The notes below the pieces were generated by a model. It ran no database searches. It was not told where the DNA came from and saw only the letters and a program-made list of their open reading frames with translations. This document shows positions 5,837 to 11,042 of a stretch of DNA of 11,042 nucleotides, piece after piece. Each line of letters begins with the position of its first letter. Positions within the stretch are counted from its first letter, which is position 1. A program made the translations under genes and the position numbers. This stretch comes from CTSoil-075 sp964292325 (GTDB lineage: Bacteria; Bacillota; Negativicutes; DSM-13327). The DNA lies in assembly GCA_964292325.1 (NCBI GenBank), contig CAXYVG010000108.1:1-11042 (forward strand), read 5' to 3'.

Positions 5837-7975
5837 ATGATATGGGCAAAAATAGATAACGGGTTATCGAGTATATCTGTTCGATTTATCGCGGCGCTAC
5901 TTGTAGTAATTTTAGGTTTTGGTGTGGGAATATCCATTTATGTGCGGGCGTTTGCTGAAGACAGTTATTTTACGCGTAAGAATGAGTTACAGCATATCGT
6001 CTCTCTAGCCCAAAATATGATTGAGCCAATTATTGAAGAAAAGCGGCAAGGGAAAATCTCCATTGGGGAAGCACGAATACGGGCGACAGAAATTATAGAT
6101 CGCTTTGTATATTCTGATGGTGCGGGTCCTAATTTTGTGTTTCTATCTTCTTATGACGGATATATTCTAGCCGAGCCTTTCAAACCGGATACAGTTGGAA
6201 CTTACCAAATGCAACTGAGGGATACTAATGGCACTGCCATTACCCGGGAGTTACTACAAACAGCGAAAAACGGCGGAGGTTTTGTTTTTTATCATGAGTC
6301 CCGAACCATAGCGGCGCCGTATCAAAAGAAATTATCCTACGTCATAGGCATCCCTGAGCTAGAGTGTTACATTGGTACTGGAATGTATGTAGATGACATT
6401 GAGCATAGCGTAAACATGGTAGTAATGAGACTGTTACTGTTGAGCTTTTTTATTTTAATGGTCATTTTAGGAATGCAATATTATTTTCTGCATCCGCTAC
6501 TACGTTGCTTTTATACGATGTCTAGTGCATTTAAAGAATTTGATCGGCATCATGTACCGTTACCGAGGGACACTATTCAGTCGCCTGTGAGGGTGGTAGA
6601 GACAGAGCAACTAAGTCGAAAAGTTCAATCCATGATAGAGATGTTAAGCGCAGATCGTATAGCGCTTAGGGAGCGGGTGGCTGAAGTTCATCGGCTGGCC
6701 TATTACGATTCTCTTACTAATCTGCCCAATCGAGCTTTTCTAGAAGAATGGTTTAAAGCGGAGTTGGAGAAAGCCACAAAAGGGGATTCGTATGGTGCTG
6801 TTATGTTCTTGGATTTAAACAGTTTTAAGCAAGTAAATGATTTGTGTGGTCATTCGAGTGGTGACAAATTGCTGATACAAACAGGCACTAAAATTGATAT
6901 GGTGTTGCCAGAGACAGGTAGGATATTTCGTTTGGGCGGAGATGAATTCATTATTATTATTCCAGGCATTGACGGGGAGGAAACGGAAAAAATTGCCCAA
7001 AAGATATTGCGGGAAATAGCATGTACGTATGTATGCCAGGAAGAAATTTATCATATTACAGGTAGTTTGGGTATTGCAATGTATCCTCAGGAAGGATCTG
7101 ATATGGATAGTCTGCTGGGTAAAGTCGATACGGCTATGTATCACGCAAAAGAAACTAAGGGGACTGGCTACTCACGGTTTGATTCTTCCATGTACGAAGT
7201 TGTTATGAGTCGAATTAAACTGGAGACTTCGCTAACCAAAGCATTGGAGCGAAATCAACTGGAGCTATTCTATCAACCCCAATTCGATGTAACTTTAAAT
7301 AAATCAGTGGCCATAGAGGCATTGTTACGCTGGAATCGGTCTGGTACAGAACAGATTTCTCCAGACGAATTCATTCCCATTGCGGAGGAAAGTGGGTTAA
7401 TTATACCAATTGGGCGATGGGTGTTGTCGGAGGCCTGTAAATTTTGTATGTATCTTCATAGTTTAGATTATAAAGAGATATATGTAACAGTTAATATGTC
7501 ACCTAAACAAGTAGAACATCCTGACTTTATCGACAATGTCAGAGAAATATTAGAAGAAACGGGATTATCGCCATGCTTTTTAGAACTAGAAATGACGGAG
7601 TCTCTTTTTGTGGAATCCTTGGATTTGTGTAAAAATAAGTTCCATGAGCTAAGAGAGATGGGAGTTAGGTTAGCGTTAGATGATTTTGGTACTGGGTACT
7701 CTTCACTTACTCGTTTATGTGCTTTGCCTTTTAACGTTTTAAAGATAGATAAAGCGTTTTTAAAAGGAGTAAGTGGCGAACAGTCGGAAATAATTAAAAC
7801 AATAATAAAGCTGGCACATACGTTAGGGATGGAAGTGGTTGTCGAGGGTGTGGAAACAGCTGAACAAGCAAAATTTATCTTAGATGCGCAGAGTGATAAG
7901 ATCCAAGGCTACTATTTTAGTCCTCCTCTCCCAAGAGATAAATTAATCATGTATTTAGCTAGTTTTGAGAGATAG
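5837..7975 (+). CDS. membrane sCache-GGDEF-EAL c-di-GMP signalling protein
   Basis: Dual-domain c-di-GMP enzyme of 712 residues. Order: membrane helix at about 16-38; an outside sCache_2-type sensor (about 40-190, with the hallmark GFVFYHES, KLSYVIGIPEL and IGTGMYVDDIE); membrane helix at about 196-218; a HAMP-like linker; GGDEF domain (about 287-445); EAL domain (about 462-705). The GGDEF domain has DLNSFKQVND-CGHSSGD and an intact GGDEF at 367-371, but the residues where the RxxD inhibitory site would lie read PETG. The EAL domain retains EALLRW (E494), VNMS, E-MTES, DDFGTGYSS, KIDKAF, EGVET and QGYYFSPP, so phosphodiesterase activity is expected. Both activities may exist, with the balance set by the sensor. 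Start supported by AGGGG at 5824-5828. Its operon partner, the PhnD-like lipoprotein, is a likely input for the sensor (inference). Confidence 0.93.
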   Translation: MIWAKIDNGLSSISVRFIAALLVVILGFGVGISIYVRAFAEDSYFTRKNELQHIVSLAQNMIEPIIEEKRQGKISIGEARIRATEIIDRFVYSDGAGPNFVFLSSYDGYILAEPFKPDTVGTYQMQLRDTNGTAITRELLQTAKNGGGFVFYHESRTIAAPYQKKLSYVIGIPELECYIGTGMYVDDIEHSVNMVVMRLLLLSFFILMVILGMQYYFLHPLLRCFYTMSSAFKEFDRHHVPLPRDTIQSPVRVVETEQLSRKVQSMIEMLSADRIALRERVAEVHRLAYYDSLTNLPNRAFLEEWFKAELEKATKGDSYGAVMFLDLNSFKQVNDLCGHSSGDKLLIQTGTKIDMVLPETGRIFRLGGDEFIIIIPGIDGEETEKIAQKILREIACTYVCQEEIYHITGSLGIAMYPQEGSDMDSLLGKVDTAMYHAKETKGTGYSRFDSSMYEVVMSRIKLETSLTKALERNQLELFYQPQFDVTLNKSVAIEALLRWNRSGTEQISPDEFIPIAEESGLIIPIGRWVLSEACKFCMYLHSLDYKEIYVTVNMSPKQVEHPDFIDNVREILEETGLSPCFLELEMTESLFVESLDLCKNKFHELREMGVRLALDDFGTGYSSLTRLCALPFNVLKIDKAFLKGVSGEQSEIIKTIIKLAHTLGMEVVVEGVETAEQAKFILDAQSDKIQGYYFSPPLPRDKLIMYLASFER

Positions 7976-8011
7976 AGTGAGAGACGAGGAAAGGCAGATT
8001 GTGTGAATGCA

Positions 8012-8116
8012 ATGCCGATTCCATGGTTTGGTCAACTGATGAGTTTGCCGCAGTTATTTGCCTACTTGATTCAGACTGATACTTGGTTCCGAAAATATAA
8101 GGTAGAACTCGTATAA
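8012..8116 (+). repeat. 34-codon coding-like repeat, copy 2 of 2
   Basis: Second copy of the sequence at 4067-4171. Reads MPIPWFGQLM to KYKVELV and TAA, 34 residues, with mostly silent differences from copy 1. It begins 36 bases after the stop of the GGDEF-EAL gene and, like copy 1, is in frame with the gene before it. No good ribosome site is present at the usual distance: GAGGAAAGG at 7987-7995 is 16 bases away. The stop codon directly abuts a strong terminator. Either an operon-end microprotein or a residual gene tail. Family not recognised. Confidence 0.85.
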
Positions 8117-8166
8117 AACAAAAGCTGGCTATTGAATGTTTGATTCAATAGCCAGTTTTTGTTTTG
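8115..8166. terminator. strong bidirectional terminator
   Basis: A 13-bp perfect stem (8125-8137 with 8143-8155, loop GTTTG) extends outward through A-rich and T-rich flanks for ten more pairs with a single G-U, giving about 23 bp in all. The + strand continues into TTTTTGTTTTG and the - strand into the same kind of T-tract, so it can stop transcription from both sides. It closes the lipoprotein/GGDEF-EAL unit. Confidence 0.92.
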
Positions 8167-8201
8167 TAATCAAGGAAAGTTTTACTTTGCGCCATGTAAA
8201 G

Positions 8202-8217
8202 TTTGTGTTATCACAAA
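8202..8217. promoter_or_regulatory. dyad-symmetric candidate operator
   Basis: TTTGTG (8202-8207) and CACAAA (8212-8217) are perfect inverted arms around TTAT. The layout recalls CRP/FNR- or Rex-type operators but matches neither consensus fully (spacing is short). It lies about 85 bases upstream of the -35 of the chemoreceptor promoter. Confidence 0.25.
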
Positions 8218-8301
8218 AAATACAGCAAAAATTAAAAAAATGTGTTTGCCTTTGAATTAAAGAAATAGTAGTGACAATGAAAATATTTACAGAAAAACAA
8301 G

Positions 8302-8330
8302 TTGACAGATAATTATAAAAAATGTAATAT
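8302..8330 (+). promoter_or_regulatory. sigma-A-type promoter of the chemoreceptor leader
   Basis: A perfect TTGACA at 8302-8307, a 17-base spacer and TAATAT at 8325-8330. Transcription would begin near 8337, making a leader of about 240 bases before ATG 8577. No SigD-like (TAAA-N15-GCCGATAA) promoter was found, although SigD often drives chemotaxis genes. Confidence 0.65.
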
Positions 8331-8416
8331 TAAGTAATAAAATGAATATTATTGTCAAACCTATGGGCCTGTTGGCGAAATTACATTTATGATTGTCAGG
8401 TTGCTTAATTATGCTG

Positions 8417-8445
8417 AAGAATAGGAGAGCACCTATTCTTTTTTT
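8417..8445 (+). terminator. leader terminator (attenuator) upstream of the chemoreceptor gene
   Basis: Perfect 9-bp stem AAGAATAGG (8417-8425) with CCTATTCTT (8432-8440), 6-base loop, and an uninterrupted T7 tail (8439-8445). It lies 80 bases after the predicted transcription start and 132 bases before the start codon. The upstream CCTAT at 8360-8364 can pair with ATAGG of the left arm, offering an antiterminator that competes with AACCT/AGGTT (8358-8362 with 8398-8402). This is the layout of a transcriptional riboswitch or attenuator; I could not match the upstream part to a known class. Confidence 0.8.
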
Positions 8446-8576
8446 GTTTATAGCTTCTTTTTGTAAAGGTTTATTGATAATGTTGTAGTGTTGAGGGAAG
8501 TTTATTGATGCCTGAGATGTTCAAAATAGATTTTACTGTTAAACGGGAAATTATTTTAATTTATTGGAGGTACAAT

Positions 8577-10547
8577 ATGTCAATCAAAACTCGAACTCTT
8601 ATCTTACTGTTGGTTTCATTACTGGTCGTAGGTATAATAATTGCTAGTTCAGGTATGTTTGTATTATACCGCCAGACACTTAGTAGTACAGAGATTTCCA
8701 TGCATAATCAAATGGTACAGCTTGGCGGGCAAGTAGGTGATCTCTTCGAATTCTTTAATAAGAGTGGAAAAAGCTATAGTAAGGATAGTGATCTACAATC
8801 TGGTGATGTAGGGCGTATACAAGCTAAAGTTAATACATATTTTGATACATCATGGGGAATAGATCGATTAAATTTTATCGATTCGACAGGGAAACGGATT
8901 GCTATTGCTCCATATAATGTTAAGAGGCTTGGAGATAGTTTAGCCGATTGTAAATATTTTAAAGAAACCTTACTTGATCAGAAGTCACACATAAGTGATG
9001 TCATTATAAGTAGGGCTACAGGAGCACCATCGGTTATTGTAACTCAGCCTGTGCAGGGTGAAAATGGTCAGATCTCCGGGATGATATTACAGGCTATTAA
9101 TCTTGAAACAATACAAAAATTTTTGTCGGAAATTCAATTGGGATCAACTGGGGTAGTAGGTATTTTTTCACATGATGGAACATTAATTGCACATACGAAT
9201 AAAGACATTATGAAAGAACAGAAAAAAATTCCTGAAGAGTTGCTGAAACGACTTCAAGAGAATGTAGGACGGTTAGTAAATTATACGGATTTATCAGGTC
9301 GAGAATCAGTGGCTTTATTTGTTGATATTCCTAATACAGATTGGTATATCGTTGCATCCTTACCGACAGTTGAGTTCAAAGCTGGTTTTTACGCTAGTAT
9401 GGTATGGATGTTAATTGCTCTTGGATTAGGTCTTGTTATCGTGGGAGCTATTGGCTGGTGGTACTTGCAAAAAATGCTACGTCCTATTGAAGGCTTAGTG
9501 CAAGAGGCTGCAAAGGTTGCAGAAGGAGATCTTACATCGTCTGGACTGATAATCAATTCAAAGGATGAAATTGGACAATTAGCGAGAAGTTTTGAGAAAA
9601 TGACAATAAATTTGCGGGAAATTATGCAACAGGTTTCAGAAACTACTGTACAAGTGGCTACCTCTTCGGAACAATTAAATGCCAGTGCTGAGCAGTCAAC
9701 TTATGCAGCAAATCAAGTTGCAGCTACGATTACTAGTGTTGCTGAAGGAGCAGAGGAACAAGTACAGACGGTTAATGCAACGACTGCCATTGTGGAACAA
9801 CTGTCAGTTGGGATTCATCAGGTGGCTACTAATGCCAATACTGCAAAAGAAATGGCGGATCGGACTGCTAAAGCAGCCCAGCAAGGTGACCAGGCGGTAG
9901 ACGCTGCCATGAGCCAAATGGCCAGTATTGAAAAGGCTGTATCTAGTTCTGCCCAGGTAGTGACGAAACTTGGGGAACGATCGAAAGAAATCGGGCAGAT
10001 TGTGGATACCATTTCAGGGATTGCAGGGCAAACTAATTTGCTCGCACTGAATGCCGCTATTGAGGCTGCTCGTGCAGGCGAACAGGGCAGAGGTTTTTCG
10101 GTAGTTGCCGAGGAAGTACGCAAACTAGCCGAACAGTCTCAGGAGGCTGCTAAGCAAATTGCTATTTTGATTTCGGAAATTCAGTCGGAAACTGATAAAG
10201 CAGTTGCCGCTATGGGCGACGGCACTCGGGAGGTTAATGTTGGGGCTAAAGTGGTGAATTCCGCGGGCCAGGCATTCAATGAAATTGTATTGCTTGTGAA
10301 TGAGGAATCAACTCAGATCAAGGGAATTTCGGATGCAATTAAGCAAATGGAGGATGGAAGTCAGCAAATTGTAACCTTAGTGCATGATATAGACAGAATT
10401 AGTAAGGATGCTGCTGGCCAGACACAGACGGTTTCTGCCGCTACAGAGGAGCAATCGGCCGCCATGGAAGAGATTGCCGCATCTAGCCAGGCTTTGGTCA
10501 AAAAAGCCGAAGAACTAGAGGGGGCTGTCAGAAAGTTCACAATATAG
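8577..10547 (+). CDS. methyl-accepting chemotaxis protein, dCache-HAMP-MA
   Basis: Transmembrane chemoreceptor of 656 residues that passes ligand signals to the CheA/CheW kinase complex. Order: membrane helix about 7-31; extracellular double-Cache sensor about 35-265; membrane helix about 273-295; HAMP about 296-350; long coiled-coil signalling domain to the end. The kinase-contact hairpin tip is canonical, GIAGQTNLLALNAAIEAARA beginning at residue 481, followed by GEQGRGFSVVAEEVRKLAE. The C-terminus shows TEEQSAAMEEIA methylation-type helix sequence and ends GAVRKFTI without an NWETF-type CheR tether. The typical amino-acid-binding dCache motif is not evident, so the ligand is unknown. ATG 8577 is chosen because GGAGG at 8566-8570 lies 6 bases upstream; the frame stays open to about 8505, but that extension has no ribosome site and breaks the receptor N-terminus. 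Expression is probably controlled by the leader attenuator. No strong terminator follows. Confidence 0.95.
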   Translation: MSIKTRTLILLLVSLLVVGIIIASSGMFVLYRQTLSSTEISMHNQMVQLGGQVGDLFEFFNKSGKSYSKDSDLQSGDVGRIQAKVNTYFDTSWGIDRLNFIDSTGKRIAIAPYNVKRLGDSLADCKYFKETLLDQKSHISDVIISRATGAPSVIVTQPVQGENGQISGMILQAINLETIQKFLSEIQLGSTGVVGIFSHDGTLIAHTNKDIMKEQKKIPEELLKRLQENVGRLVNYTDLSGRESVALFVDIPNTDWYIVASLPTVEFKAGFYASMVWMLIALGLGLVIVGAIGWWYLQKMLRPIEGLVQEAAKVAEGDLTSSGLIINSKDEIGQLARSFEKMTINLREIMQQVSETTVQVATSSEQLNASAEQSTYAANQVAATITSVAEGAEEQVQTVNATTAIVEQLSVGIHQVATNANTAKEMADRTAKAAQQGDQAVDAAMSQMASIEKAVSSSAQVVTKLGERSKEIGQIVDTISGIAGQTNLLALNAAIEAARAGEQGRGFSVVAEEVRKLAEQSQEAAKQIAILISEIQSETDKAVAAMGDGTREVNVGAKVVNSAGQAFNEIVLLVNEESTQIKGISDAIKQMEDGSQQIVTLVHDIDRISKDAAGQTQTVSAATEEQSAAMEEIAASSQALVKKAEELEGAVRKFTI

Positions 10548-11042
10548 TAAAATATAGTAAACTTCCTCTTAAAAATCGATCAAGCCAATTGCGACTTTTT
10601 TGATAGATTTGCTTAAAAAAGTTGGATGAAATCATTGTTGCTAAAAGAACGAACCACCCTCCAACGGCGAATACAACTTCCATTTCATCTTTCATTATAA
10701 CACAGAAGGAATGATGAGTTTTTGTGCCATAAGAGATAAGGTGCAATTTGAAATCAGTATGTCAAGTAGACGGAGCGAGCGTGAATTTGTCCCCTGAGAT
10801 TTGACATTTTCATCAGAATTTTCTTTCAATTTTATCGCAATTGGAGTACAATATAGTTGTAAGTTACCGGAGTGAATTTGTAATGCGAAAAGCATTTGCT
10901 GCACTATAAGCGTTCGGAAGAAATGGTTCAATGGTTAGGAGTATAATCCTAACCATTGAACCACTAGGAAAATGCAAAAGGATTTGACAAAGGCTAAAAG
11001 CGTGGCAGAACTTGGACGAAAAATTAGGGGATGCTGATATTG
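10548..11042. other. region without a convincing gene
   Basis: About 500 bases with only short open frames. It contains an imperfect hairpin at about 10567-10603 (AATCGATCAA with TTGATAGATT, one mismatch, 16-base loop) that could weakly end chemoreceptor transcription; a possible - strand small membrane protein (stop at 10537, ATG 10695 or 10683); a TACAAT at 10847-10852; an 8-codon ORF MRKAFAAL at 10883-10909 with GGAG ahead of it; a coding-like fragment ending KRSEEMVQWLGV at 10943; and the inverted repeat at 10924-10963. The sequence may be debris of former genes. Confidence 0.5.
10924..10963. repeat. 17-bp perfect inverted repeat
   Basis: Arms 10924-10940 and 10947-10963 are perfect complements around a 6-base GTATAA loop. 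No T-tract follows on the + strand, and only a mixed pyrimidine run on the - strand, so it is not a typical intrinsic terminator. It overlaps the end of a short coding-like frame (stop TAA at 10944-10946 in the loop) and contains a TATAAT at the loop/arm border. It could be a terminator remnant, a mobile-element end or an operator. Confidence 0.85.

Larger units (their letters stand above)
8167..8576 (+). promoter_or_regulatory. long regulatory leader region of the chemoreceptor gene
   Basis: No credible gene lies in this AT-rich 410-base stretch. In order it holds a TTTGTG-TTAT-CACAAA dyad (8202-8217), a TGACAAT at 8272-8278 with inverted matches ATTGTCA at 8351-8357 and 8392-8398, a good promoter (8302-8330), a transcribed segment with possible pairing AACCT/AGGTT, a perfect terminator (8417-8445), about 120 further bases and the chemoreceptor ribosome site GGAGG (8566-8570). 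A terminator between promoter and gene implies attenuation. Confidence 0.6.

Noticed and set aside
6815..7144. Minus-strand ORF of 109 codons inside the GGDEF domain
   Set aside because: Lies opposite the conserved GGDEF-coding sequence and has no protein-like features.
8337..8416. Known c-di-GMP-I or c-di-GMP-II riboswitch in the chemoreceptor leader
   Set aside because: A CAAACC string occurs, but the rest of the conserved c-di-GMP-I core (for example GGACGCAAAG) and the class II core are absent.
8505..8576. N-terminal extension of the chemoreceptor from TTG 8505 or ATG 8508
   Set aside because: No ribosome site precedes it, while ATG 8577 has GGAGG at 6 bases and gives a normal receptor N-terminus with the first membrane helix.
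9818..10123. Minus-strand ORF of 101 codons inside the chemoreceptor signalling domain
   Set aside because: Opposite highly conserved coiled-coil sequence; its Ala/Ser-rich reading is a by-product of that.
10984..10989. TTGACA as a -35 box near the right edge
   Set aside because: No -10-like hexamer occurs at 16-18 bases downstream.
10972..11037. Short ORF MQKDLTKAKS... near the right edge
   Set aside because: Only 21 codons, with a weak ribosome site and no recognisable features.

Overview
The window looks like an accessory or mosaic stretch of a low-GC, motile Firmicute. The best guess is a spore-forming Negativicute of the Pelosinus/Sporomusa type, inferred from strong AGGAGG-type ribosome sites, a lipoprotein next to a c-di-GMP protein, a large chemoreceptor and several intrinsic terminators. 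No rRNA, tRNA, CRISPR array or transposase gene was seen, so the taxonomy is inference. All confidently called genes are on the + strand.

Left part (1-3358): a two-gene, visibly AT-rich cassette. The window opens inside, or just at the start of, a DUF3732-type ABC ATPase with a Rad50-like CPxC hook motif. The DUF3732 family is found as the ATPase of ABC three-component (ABC-3C) predicted conflict systems. Sixty-six bases later lies an unfamiliar 447-residue protein whose C-terminal part carries a PD-(D/E)XK nuclease-like signature (D335, E348, K350). Together they look like an ATPase/nuclease defence-type module whose first genes lie upstream of the window.

Middle part (3359-4800): a promoter, a small DUF4160 + DUF2442 pair, a short repeated coding-like sequence (copy 1), a long hairpin, and an uncharacterised acidic 121-residue protein with its own terminator.

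Signalling part (4847-8166): a PhnD-family lipoprotein in an operon with a membrane sCache-GGDEF-EAL protein (c-di-GMP synthesis/degradation). No ABC permease or ATPase of a phosphonate transporter is present, which suggests the binding protein serves sensing rather than transport. Copy 2 of the short repeat follows the EAL gene and precedes a very strong bidirectional terminator.

Chemoreceptor part (8166-10547): a long leader with a good promoter, then a perfect terminator hairpin well before the start codon (a likely attenuator or riboswitch of a class I do not recognise), then a dCache-HAMP methyl-accepting chemotaxis protein. The c-di-GMP protein and the chemoreceptor both act on motility and lifestyle choice.

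Right end (10548-11042): no convincing gene; a 17-bp perfect inverted repeat and small ORF debris. The most interesting items are the two-copy 34-codon repeat, the MCP leader attenuator, and the ATPase/nuclease cassette.
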